NCBI GenBank assembly: GCA_002431355.1
Contig: DJEQ01000063.1
Location: 21,036 to 35,497 of the forward strand
DNA: 14,462 bases
Reading direction: 5' to 3'
DNA from: Oribacterium sp. UBA5894
Lineage (GTDB): Bacteria > Bacillota > Clostridia > Lachnospirales > Lachnospiraceae
The stretch's first letter is position 1. Each line of letters opens with the position of its first letter. Below are positions 6,291-12,657 of this stretch, piece after piece. The notes under the pieces are model-generated. The model saw only the letters and a list, made by a program, of their open reading frames with translations. It had not been told where the DNA came from and did no database searches. Made by a program: the position numbers and the translations under genes.

Positions 6291-7030
6291 ATCGTCAGCT
6301 GGATGAGATGAAGCAGAATCTGATCGAGATGGGCTCCTGCTGTGAAAACTGTATCGGGCAGGTGGCCCTGACGCTGCAGGACATTGCAAATGAAAACGTA
6401 TCCGATGGGCATGAGAAGAGCCATCAGATGATCAATAAAATTTATGAGTCGGATGCCGAAATCGACAAGCTGGAGCGTCTGATCGAATCGGAGTGCCTCC
6501 GTCTCCTGCTGGAGCAGCAGCCGGTTGCCCGGGATCTTCGCTATATCAGCTCGGCGCTTAAGATGATTTCTGATCTCGAACGGATCGGCGATCAGTGCTC
6601 CGACATTGCCGATATCGCGGAATATCTCTATGGCACCAAGCAGGAAAAGCTGGAATCCGCCACGCGCATTCAGGATATGGCCAGTGCCACGATGCGGATG
6701 GTGACACGCGCCGTGGATTCCTTCATTCAGAAGGATCTCGCCCTCGCGAAAAGCGTACAGGCATCGGACGACATTGTCGACAACATGTTTGATGAGATCA
6801 AGACAGAAATCGTCGGACTGATTTCCCGGTATCCGAATCGTGGAGAGGTGCTGCTGGACCTCCTGATGGTGGCGAAGTATTTCGAACGGATCGGGGACCA
6901 TGCGACGAATGTGGCCGAATGGGTGGAGTTTTCCATTACGGGTGAACGGCCGCAGCTCACGAAGTATGCCTACGATGAAAAGGCCATGGAGGAGATCAAA
7001 ATTACCCGTGAGAATCGCAGTATTTCATAG
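6275..7030 (+). CDS. phoU: Phosphate signalling regulator PhoU
   Basis: PhoU is a cytoplasmic, metal-binding, all-helical protein that dampens PhoR signalling when the Pst transporter reports enough phosphate. The two-fold repeat is clear: DLERIGDQCSDIAD (100-113) in the first half and YFERIGDHATNVAEW (202-216) in the second. The start MRSRLDRQLDEM is typical of the family. AAGGAG just upstream of 6275 supports the ATG. At 251 residues it is about 30 longer than common PhoU proteins, the surplus being a C-terminal tail (ITGERPQLTKYAYDEK onward). Gene order pstB-phoU-phoP-phoR supports the assignment. Confidence 0.95.
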   Translation: MRSRLDRQLDEMKQNLIEMGSCCENCIGQVALTLQDIANENVSDGHEKSHQMINKIYESDAEIDKLERLIESECLRLLLEQQPVARDLRYISSALKMISDLERIGDQCSDIADIAEYLYGTKQEKLESATRIQDMASATMRMVTRAVDSFIQKDLALAKSVQASDDIVDNMFDEIKTEIVGLISRYPNRGEVLLDLLMVAKYFERIGDHATNVAEWVEFSITGERPQLTKYAYDEKAMEEIKITRENRSIS

Positions 7031-7080
7031 CCACCAGAATCAGATTTCTATATACTATACATCGAGAGGAGAAAACGACC

Positions 7081-7794
7081 ATGACAAAAATAGCAGTTGT
7101 AGAAGACGATGAAAGTATACAGAAGCTGATTACCTATGCCTTGACGGCCAATGGCTATGAGGCGCAGGGCTTTGGCGATGGGCAGTCCTTTCTCAACCAG
7201 ATTGAAGACTTTCAGCCAGAGCTTGTGCTTCTGGATGTAATGATGCCGGGCATTGATGGCATTGAGGTCCTGCGCTGCCTTCGGCGCAGCACAAAATTCC
7301 GTGATCTGCCAGTCATGATGCTGACCGCAAAATCGGCAGAAACAGACAAGGTTTCCGCCCTCGATCTCGGTGCAGATGATTACATGACGAAGCCGTTCGG
7401 CGTGATGGAGATGCTGAGCCGAGTGAAGGCCCTGCTTCGACGCACGAAGAGGGGCGGTGGCAGCGGAGCGGAAGAGGAAACGGTGCGACCGGCACTCGAA
7501 TTCCGGGAGATTACCCTGGATGAAAGCAAGCATCGTGTCCGTGTGAAGGCCGGGGATCAGGTGCTCCAGCCAGAGCTTACGCTGAAGGAGTTTGAGCTCC
7601 TTGACTATATGATGCATAACCAGGAGCTCGTGCTGACACGGGATCAGATCATGGGGCATGTCTGGAATTATGACTATGAGGGCGAAAGCCGAACGATCGA
7701 TATGCATGTAAAGACACTGCGACAGAAGCTGGGCGATGCCGGACAGTATATTAAAACCGTGCGTGGCATCGGATATCGCCTGAGTGCAGACTGA
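7081..7794 (+). CDS. phoP: Phosphate-regulon response regulator PhoP (OmpR/PhoB family)
   Basis: A DNA-binding response regulator of 237 residues. The receiver domain (1-120) has Asp9/Asp10, the phosphate-accepting Asp52 in LLDVMMPG, Thr82 and Lys104 in the KPF motif. A Gly-rich linker (about 124-130) leads to a winged-helix domain (about 138-235) with TLKEFELLDYM, SRTIDMHVKTLRQKLG and the ending TVRGIGYRL. GAGAGGAGA at 7064-7072 precedes the ATG by 8 bases. Placement after phoU and before its histidine kinase, within an operon headed by Pho boxes, identifies it as PhoP/PhoB rather than a generic OmpR regulator. It probably activates its own operon. Confidence 0.92.
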   Translation: MTKIAVVEDDESIQKLITYALTANGYEAQGFGDGQSFLNQIEDFQPELVLLDVMMPGIDGIEVLRCLRRSTKFRDLPVMMLTAKSAETDKVSALDLGADDYMTKPFGVMEMLSRVKALLRRTKRGGGSGAEEETVRPALEFREITLDESKHRVRVKAGDQVLQPELTLKEFELLDYMMHNQELVLTRDQIMGHVWNYDYEGESRTIDMHVKTLRQKLGDAGQYIKTVRGIGYRLSAD

Positions 7795-7807
7795 AGGGAA
7801 GGAAACA

Positions 7808-9160
7808 TTGAAGCAGCGTATTTATAAGAGCCTGTGCATTACGGCACTTCTTGCACTGATTCTCAGCACCCTTGCAAGTCAGGTGCTGTATTTCCGCTTT
7901 TATGATAAGCAGACCGATGAGAATCTCATGCTGCAGACGGATGCATTATGTGCAGGCATCAATGAAGTCTCCGAAGAGGGGCGCAGCAGAGTGACGGATT
8001 TCCTCGAGGACTATCTCGGCGATACTAGGCAGTCAAAAAACATTCATCTTCGAATCACGCTGGTGGATGCAGCGGATGGCGTCGTGCTGTATGATTCAGA
8101 GGGAAATACGGAAACCATGGATTCGCATCTCGACCGGAGGGAGATCGAAGAGACCATGACGAAGGGAAGCGGACAGGCCGTCCGACTCTCGAAGACCCTG
8201 GGACGGAATACCCACTATGCGGCCATGCTGACGAATGATAAACAGTATGTCATCCGTCTTGGCATGGAGACCTCCAACATCATTGGCATTTTCCTCCGGA
8301 TTTTACCGGCGATTCTCGCCATCATGGCGCTCCTGTTTCTTCTGGCTACACAGATGGCCACGCGGCTTACGCATCAGATCGTCGCACCGCTTGACTCCAT
8401 GGCCGAAAAGATTCAGAAGATGGATACACCGACGCTAGAACTGTCGGATGAAGAGGTATATGAGGAGCTTCGACCATTTGTGAATTCAGTAAAACAATCG
8501 CAGCAGGTAAGAGAAGAATTTTCGGCCAATGTCTCGCACGAGCTGAAAACACCGCTCACGAGCATTTCCGGCTTTGCAGAGCTCATGAAGGATGGCATGG
8601 TCGTGGATGCAGCGCATGTCCGGGAGTTTTCAACGACGATCTACAATGAGTCTCAGCGACTGCTGGCCCTCATCGATGACATCATGCACTTAAGCCGCCT
8701 GGAAGCCGGCATTGAGACCGAGCAGGAGCCAGTCAATCTCTATCTCCTGTCGGAGATGGTTATCCAGCGACTGCGGGATAAGGCGGAGAAGTATCAGGTT
8801 TCGATCGATCTCACCGGGGGCAGCGCAGAGGTGACCGGTGTGCGGACGAACATTGAAGAGATGATCTACAATCTCATCGATAATTCCATCAAGTACAACC
8901 ACCCGGATGGACATGTCTATGTCATCTGTGAAGGAAAGGCCATCACCGTGCAGGACGACGGCATTGGCATCCCGGAGGAGGATCTGAACCGTGTGTGGGA
9001 GCGCTTCTTCCGTGTGGACAAGTCCCACAGCCGTGCCATTGGCGGCACCGGCCTTGGGCTTTCCATCGTGAAGCACGTTGCCGAGCTTCACCACGCAAAG
9101 GTGGACATCAGCTCTCAGCTGAACCACGGCACGAAGATCACCATTACCTTTCCGAAATGA
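7808..9160 (+). CDS. phoR: Phosphate-regulon sensor histidine kinase PhoR
   Basis: Membrane sensor kinase, partner of PhoP. I place the start at TTG 7808 (450 residues), because AAGGGAAGGA at 7794-7803 lies just ahead and the product then opens MKQRIYKSLCITALL. A GTG at 7784 would add 8 residues and overlap phoP by 11 bases but has no visible ribosome site. Numbering from 7808: first membrane helix about 9-27, extracellular domain 28-155, second helix about 160-183, HAMP linker 184-230, H-box FSANVSHELKTPLTSISGF with His244, N-box NLIDNSIKYN (355-364), G1 DDGIG (383-387), F-box ERFFRVD, and G2 GTGLGLS (413-419). There is no obvious cytoplasmic PAS domain between HAMP and the H-box, so the receptor is simpler than B. 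subtilis PhoR. It is last in the operon. Confidence 0.93.
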   Translation: MKQRIYKSLCITALLALILSTLASQVLYFRFYDKQTDENLMLQTDALCAGINEVSEEGRSRVTDFLEDYLGDTRQSKNIHLRITLVDAADGVVLYDSEGNTETMDSHLDRREIEETMTKGSGQAVRLSKTLGRNTHYAAMLTNDKQYVIRLGMETSNIIGIFLRILPAILAIMALLFLLATQMATRLTHQIVAPLDSMAEKIQKMDTPTLELSDEEVYEELRPFVNSVKQSQQVREEFSANVSHELKTPLTSISGFAELMKDGMVVDAAHVREFSTTIYNESQRLLALIDDIMHLSRLEAGIETEQEPVNLYLLSEMVIQRLRDKAEKYQVSIDLTGGSAEVTGVRTNIEEMIYNLIDNSIKYNHPDGHVYVICEGKAITVQDDGIGIPEEDLNRVWERFFRVDKSHSRAIGGTGLGLSIVKHVAELHHAKVDISSQLNHGTKITITFPK

Positions 9161-9162
9161 TG

Positions 9163-9187
9163 CGCGGCTCCATCCTCCAGAGCCGCG
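9163..9187 (+). terminator. Hairpin directly after phoR, possible weak terminator
   Basis: CGCGGCTC at 9163-9170 pairs perfectly with GAGCCGCG at 9180-9187 around a 9-base loop, four bases after the phoR stop. There is no T-run downstream, so Rho-independent termination is doubtful; an mRNA 3' end stabiliser is equally possible. It is the only candidate for the end of the pst-pho transcript before the next promoter. Confidence 0.4.
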
Positions 9188-9215
9188 AGGAATACGTACC
9201 ATGCCCCGCGATTAC

Positions 9216-9244
9216 TTGATTTTATGGGCCATTTTGCGTATACT
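9216..9244 (+). promoter_or_regulatory. Sigma-A promoter of the DAHP synthase gene
   Basis: TTGATT at 9216-9221 and TATACT at 9239-9244 are separated by exactly 17 bases. Transcription would start near 9251, leaving a leader of about 107 bases. This is one of the best promoter matches in the window and shows that the DAHP synthase gene is not dependent on the pho operon. Confidence 0.65.
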
Positions 9245-9250
9245 TTCGGG

Positions 9251-9357
9251 TATGCGGCTGAGTGGCCTTTGATACGTTTCGCAAGGATGCGAGAGTCAGG
9301 AAGCTCAGTCCTCGGGAAGGGCAGAAATGAGAGCCCTCGCAGAAGAAGGAGAGTAGT
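9251..9357 (+). promoter_or_regulatory. Structured mRNA leader of the DAHP synthase gene
   Basis: Three stems can form: 9256-9262 with 9304-9310 (7 bp with one G-U), inside it TCGCA/TGCGA at 9279-9283 and 9288-9292 with an AGGA loop, and AGGGC/GCCCT at 9318-9322 and 9333-9337. I looked for a T-box signature (GGTGGNACC) and a T-run terminator and found neither. Regulation by this leader is only a possibility. Confidence 0.3.
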
Positions 9358-10407
9358 ATGGGATTCGAATTTAGATCCAAGCTTCCGAGCAGCGCAGAGA
9401 TTCGTGAGCAGATTCCACTTCCAGAGAACCTTGCGAAAGTAAAGGCAGAGCGCGACGAGGAAATCAAAGCCATTTTCAGAGGAGACTCACACAAGTTCCT
9501 CTTAATCATAGGCCCATGTTCGGCCGACCATCCAGATCCAGTACTGGATTACTGTAACCGTCTGAAGGAAATCGCAGATCAGGTACAGGATAAGATCATG
9601 ATCGTACCGCGTATCTATACCAACAAGCCACGTACGACTGGTGCCGGGTATAAGGGCATGCTGCATCAGCCGGATCCGGAGAAGGGGGCCAATGTGCTTG
9701 CCGGTATTGCAGCGATTCGCCGTCTGCATATGGAGGTTCTCCGTCAGACGGGCTTCAGTACGGCGGACGAAATGCTTTACCCGGATAACCTTCGTTACCT
9801 CAGTGATATTATGAGCTATGTTGCGGTCGGCGCACGTTCAGTAGAGAACCAGCAGCATCGTCTCGTGGCCTCCGGCATTGACGTGCCAACCGGTATGAAG
9901 AACCCGACCTCCGGCGATCTTGGCGTCATGCTGAACTCCATCTATGCAGGACAGCATGCACATGACTTCATTTTCCGTGAGTGGGAGGTGAAGTCCGATG
10001 GTAATCCATATACACATGCCATCCTTCGTGGCTCTCAGTCAAAGCATGGTCAGATTCTGCCGAACTATCATTATGAGGATCTGAAGCTTCTGTATGATCT
10101 CTATATGAAGAAGGATCTCATGTATCCAGCGGTGGTGGTGGATACCAACCACTGCAACTCCGCGAAGAAGTTCAAGGAGCAGCTTCGTATTTCACAGGAA
10201 GTGATGCATTCGAGAAAGTATTCTCCAGAGCTTGCTTCATTCGTGAAGGGACTTATGGTAGAATCCTATATTGAAGAGGGAAACTGTAAGCCGGAGGATC
10301 ATATCTATGGAAAGTCCATCACCGATGCCTGCATCGGCTGGGAGGATACCAAGCGTCTGATCTCCACGGTATATGATTATGTTTCAGCGACGGACTTCAG
10401 TCATTGA
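9358..10407 (+). CDS. aroF: 3-deoxy-7-phosphoheptulonate synthase (DAHP synthase, class I)
   Basis: Joins phosphoenolpyruvate and erythrose 4-phosphate, the first committed step to chorismate and the aromatic amino acids, in the cytoplasm. At 349 residues it matches the E. coli AroF/AroG/AroH type in length and layout. Metal ligands are visible: Cys54 in GPCS, His265 in DTNHCNS, Glu302 in MVES and Asp323 in SITDACIGWEDT. The substrate loops PRTTGAGYKG (91-100) and VGARSVENQQHR (157-168) are present; E. coli has ARTTESQ there. An N-terminal stretch of about 45 residues before the barrel is of the kind used for feedback inhibition, but the effector cannot be read from the sequence. AAGGAG (9347-9352) fits the ATG. 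The symbol names the family; which paralogue it equals is unclear. Confidence 0.93.
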   Translation: MGFEFRSKLPSSAEIREQIPLPENLAKVKAERDEEIKAIFRGDSHKFLLIIGPCSADHPDPVLDYCNRLKEIADQVQDKIMIVPRIYTNKPRTTGAGYKGMLHQPDPEKGANVLAGIAAIRRLHMEVLRQTGFSTADEMLYPDNLRYLSDIMSYVAVGARSVENQQHRLVASGIDVPTGMKNPTSGDLGVMLNSIYAGQHAHDFIFREWEVKSDGNPYTHAILRGSQSKHGQILPNYHYEDLKLLYDLYMKKDLMYPAVVVDTNHCNSAKKFKEQLRISQEVMHSRKYSPELASFVKGLMVESYIEEGNCKPEDHIYGKSITDACIGWEDTKRLISTVYDYVSATDFSH

Positions 10408-10415
10408 GTGTTTTT

Positions 10416-10453
10416 AAAGGGCGGGCGCTTCACATCTGTGGAGCGCGCCTTTT
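10416..10453 (+). terminator. Rho-independent terminator after the DAHP synthase gene
   Basis: The arm from AAAGG at 10416 pairs with the arm ending CCTTT at 10452. The core GCGCTTCACA (10425-10434) pairs with TGTGGAGCGC (10437-10446) with one G-U, and a small bulge lies below. A T-run (TTTTGTGATTTT) follows. It separates the gene from tyrS, only 82 bases away. Confidence 0.75.
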
Positions 10454-10489
10454 GTGATTTTGAAAAGGATATAGAAGGAGCAAAGGAAA

Positions 10490-11710
10490 ATGGGTGTTTA
10501 TGAGGAGCTGGTAGCGAGAGGCTTGATTGCACAGGTTACCGATGAGGATGAGATTCGAGAGCTGGTGAACCACGGAAAGGCCACCTTCTATATCGGCTTT
10601 GATCCGACGGCGGATTCTCTGCATGTCGGCCATTTTATGGCCTTGACCCTGATGAAGCGTCTGCAGGAGGCGGGAAACCGACCGATCGCCCTTGTGGGTG
10701 GTGGTACCGGCATGATTGGAGATCCATCCGGCCGTTCCGATATGCGAAAGATGATGACCATCGAGCAGATCGACCATAACTGTGAGTGCTTTAAGAAGCA
10801 GATGAGCCGTTTTATCGAGTTTGGGCCGGGCAAGGCACAGATGGTGAACAATGCAGACTGGCTGCGCAAGCTGAACTTCCTTGAGTTTATGCGGGACATT
10901 GGTCCATGCTTCTCGGTCAATGACATGCTGCGTGCACGCTGCTACACAAACCGTATGGAGCAGGGTCTTACCTTCCTGGAATTCTCCTACATGCTGATGC
11001 AGGGCTATGATTTCTACCGTCTGTATAAGGACTATGGCTGCAATATGGAGTTCGGCGGCGATGACCAGTGGTCCAATATGCTGGCCGGTACTGAGCTTAT
11101 CCGAAAGAAGGAAGGAAAGGATGCCTATGCACTGACCATTACGCTTCTTACCAACAAGGAAGGCAAGAAGATGGGCAAGACGGCCGGTGGCGCGGTATGG
11201 CTGGATGCAGAGAAGACCACACCGTATGATTTCTATCAGTACTGGAGAAATGTCGACGATGCAGATGTCATCAAGTGCCTGAAGCTGCTTACCTTCATCC
11301 CACTCGAGGAAATCGAGGAGATGGCGAAGTGGGAGGGCGCAGACCTCAATAAGGCGAAGGAGCGTCTGGCTCACTCGCTGACGGAGCTTGTGCATGGAAA
11401 GGAAGAAGCGGATAAGGCGGAAGCGGCGGCAAAGTCCATCTTTATGGGTGGCGGTGACAGCGAGCATATGCCGAAGTATACGCTGAAGGCAGAGGACTAC
11501 CGCGATGGCAGCATTGACATCTGTGGGGTGCTGTTTGCATCCGGACTTTCGAAGTCGAGATCCGAAGCACGTCAGAATGTGCAGCAGGGTGGCGTACAGG
11601 TTGCAGGTGAGAAGATCACGGATGTGAAGAAGTCGTTTACCGCAGAGGACTTCAAGGATGGCGTGGTTGTACAGCGTGGCAAGAAGAACTTCGTGAAGGT
11701 CTTCAGCTGA
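10490..11710 (+). CDS. tyrS: Tyrosyl-tRNA synthetase
   Basis: Charges tRNA-Tyr with tyrosine using ATP in the cytoplasm. The 406-residue class I enzyme shows the HIGH-type motif HVGH at 45-48 within YIGFDPTADSLHVGH, GGDDQWSNM at 189-197, the tyrosine-pocket segment SYMLMQGYDF (166-175), and the KMSKS-type motif KMGKT at 227-231. The C-terminal S4 RNA-binding domain (about 340-405) holds SKSRSEARQNVQQGGVQVAGEKI in parts (354 onward). AAGGA at 10482-10486 precedes the ATG at 10490. No T-box leader is visible in the short upstream interval, unlike many Firmicute tyrS genes, and I see no separate promoter there, so partial read-through from the DAHP synthase gene may contribute. Confidence 0.97.
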   Translation: MGVYEELVARGLIAQVTDEDEIRELVNHGKATFYIGFDPTADSLHVGHFMALTLMKRLQEAGNRPIALVGGGTGMIGDPSGRSDMRKMMTIEQIDHNCECFKKQMSRFIEFGPGKAQMVNNADWLRKLNFLEFMRDIGPCFSVNDMLRARCYTNRMEQGLTFLEFSYMLMQGYDFYRLYKDYGCNMEFGGDDQWSNMLAGTELIRKKEGKDAYALTITLLTNKEGKKMGKTAGGAVWLDAEKTTPYDFYQYWRNVDDADVIKCLKLLTFIPLEEIEEMAKWEGADLNKAKERLAHSLTELVHGKEEADKAEAAAKSIFMGGGDSEHMPKYTLKAEDYRDGSIDICGVLFASGLSKSRSEARQNVQQGGVQVAGEKITDVKKSFTAEDFKDGVVVQRGKKNFVKVFS

Positions 11711-11745
11711 AGTTAAAGGACGATTTTTTACGATATATTTACGAT

Positions 11746-11782
11746 TCCGGCAGGTGTCTTGAACGCCTGCCGGATTTTTTTT
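11746..11782 (+). terminator. Rho-independent terminator of tyrS
   Basis: TCCGGCAGGTGT (11746-11757) pairs with ACGCCTGCCGGA (11763-11774), a 12-bp stem with one G-U and a 5-base loop, followed by eight T residues (11775-11782). This is a textbook intrinsic terminator. Confidence 0.93.
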
Positions 11783-11787
11783 ATAAT
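11759..11787 (+). promoter_or_regulatory. Promoter embedded in the tyrS terminator
   Basis: TTGAAC at 11759-11764, lying in the terminator loop and the start of its right arm, and a perfect TATAAT at 11782-11787, starting on the last T of the terminator run, are separated by 17 bases. Transcription would start near 11794 and give a leader of about 70 bases to the next gene. Confidence 0.55.
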
Positions 11788-11862
11788 GCAAGAAACACAT
11801 ATTAAAAAGTGAGTCTGTGCATGGCATAGACAGCTTTTGAATAGAGGGAGCCTTTCGATATC

Positions 11863-12423
11863 ATGTTTTTGAAAAAATGGATACGCATTCTTTTACTGGT
11901 GGCGATGCTTTCATGCATGGCGGCCATGAGTGCGTTTGCAGCAAATCGAACGATTGCGAATAGTCTGGAAAGTCCTGTGAAGCTGGTGGTCGACAGTGAG
12001 TACATTATGGGAAAAGTGAACGATCCAGTATCCCGAAAGACGAAGACGGCTTATATCGTGCGTGACAATGCAGCCTTTCATCTCGAATCGACCGCGATGG
12101 AGAACACGGATGTCATATTCTATATTAATTCCTTCGTGGAGGGACAGGATATGGGCATCCACAACCGTGTACAGAAAAAGCTGGCCAGGATGGGAGAGAG
12201 CATGACCATGCTCCCAGAGGATACCTATACCGCATGTGTGCAGGATGGAACAGCCTATGATTTCCTGAATCGCTGCTATGATATTCGAGTGTATCTCGAT
12301 CCGGAAGATACGCGCTATGAAGATTTTTACTTCGGTCTCGTGGATGACAGCACCTTCGATCAGATGAAGGCCGAGTATGATCGGGTGCAGGAAGCACTGC
12401 AGGAAATGAAGAAGAGGACGTAA
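11863..12423 (+). CDS. Secreted protein of unknown function, 186 residues
   Basis: I do not recognise a family. A Sec signal peptide is clear: MFLKKWIRILLL, a hydrophobic core and an AFA-A site near residues 25-27. The mature part (about 160 residues) is polar with aromatic-rich strands (TAYIVRD, DVIFYINSF), two cysteines (Cys125 and Cys138) that could form a disulfide, and a charged C-terminal helix (about 163-186) of coiled-coil character. No lipobox or cell-wall anchor is seen, so release outside the membrane is likely. GAGGGAG at 11844-11850 is 12 bases from the ATG, a little far. It has its own promoter and a perfect terminator, so it is a single-gene unit. Its neighbour downstream is also a secreted protein, but no shared function can be shown. 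Confidence 0.75.
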   Translation: MFLKKWIRILLLVAMLSCMAAMSAFAANRTIANSLESPVKLVVDSEYIMGKVNDPVSRKTKTAYIVRDNAAFHLESTAMENTDVIFYINSFVEGQDMGIHNRVQKKLARMGESMTMLPEDTYTACVQDGTAYDFLNRCYDIRVYLDPEDTRYEDFYFGLVDDSTFDQMKAEYDRVQEALQEMKKRT

Positions 12424-12482
12424 AGACGACGCTCGAGGAGAGGTCGTAGGCGTCAGCAGAATCGATCATCGAAGAGATGAGG

Positions 12483-12512
12483 AGGCGGAGCTCTTTCGAG
12501 CTCCGCCTTTTT
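12483..12512 (+). terminator. Rho-independent terminator after the secreted-protein gene
   Basis: AGGCGGAGCTC (12483-12493) and GAGCTCCGCCT (12498-12508) form a perfect 11-bp stem with a TTTC loop, followed by TTTT. Upstream, at 12426-12454, two weak overlapping pairings (ACGAC/GTCGT and GACGC/GCGTC) exclude each other; I attach no function to them. Confidence 0.93.
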
Positions 12513-12568
12513 GTGCTGATTCTGTTTCGAATAGTAAGAAAAAAGAAATGGGTTCTGATAGGGGCGGG

Positions 12569-12577
12569 TGCTATACT
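12569..12577 (+). promoter_or_regulatory. Extended -10 promoter of the DUF5722-like gene
   Basis: TGCTATACT at 12569-12577 matches the extended -10 form TGnTATAAT with one mismatch. No good -35 hexamer lies 16-18 bases upstream, which extended -10 promoters can tolerate. The leader would be about 75 bases. Confidence 0.45.
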
Positions 12578-12657
12578 ACATTCGATGAAGAGGGGCCGAC
12601 CAGGGAGCATTCCATGGAGCGGACCGCATCGGAATCTCAGCGGAAAGGAAACAATCA

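Noticed and set aside
7040..7080. Internal promoter before phoP (TATACT at 7051-7056)
   Set aside because: There is no acceptable -35 at 16-18 bases upstream and no extended -10, so phoP is better explained by the operon promoter.
9224..9442. Aromatic-rich frame (Phe, Tyr, Trp early on) before the DAHP synthase gene, resembling an attenuator leader peptide
   Set aside because: Its ATG lies upstream of the -10 hexamer at 9239-9244, it has no ribosome site, and it runs into the DAHP synthase gene in another frame. Without a terminator or T-run, attenuation is not supported.
9188..10489. T-box riboswitches before the DAHP synthase gene or tyrS
   Set aside because: I searched by eye for GGTGGNACC and an antiterminator/terminator pair and found none; the tyrS upstream gap is only about 80 bases and is used by a terminator.
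10430..11827. Long open frame (465 codons) on the - strand across tyrS
   Set aside because: It lies entirely antisense to an intact tyrS, has no family resemblance, and its Cys/His/Leu-rich composition is what an antisense frame to this codon usage gives.
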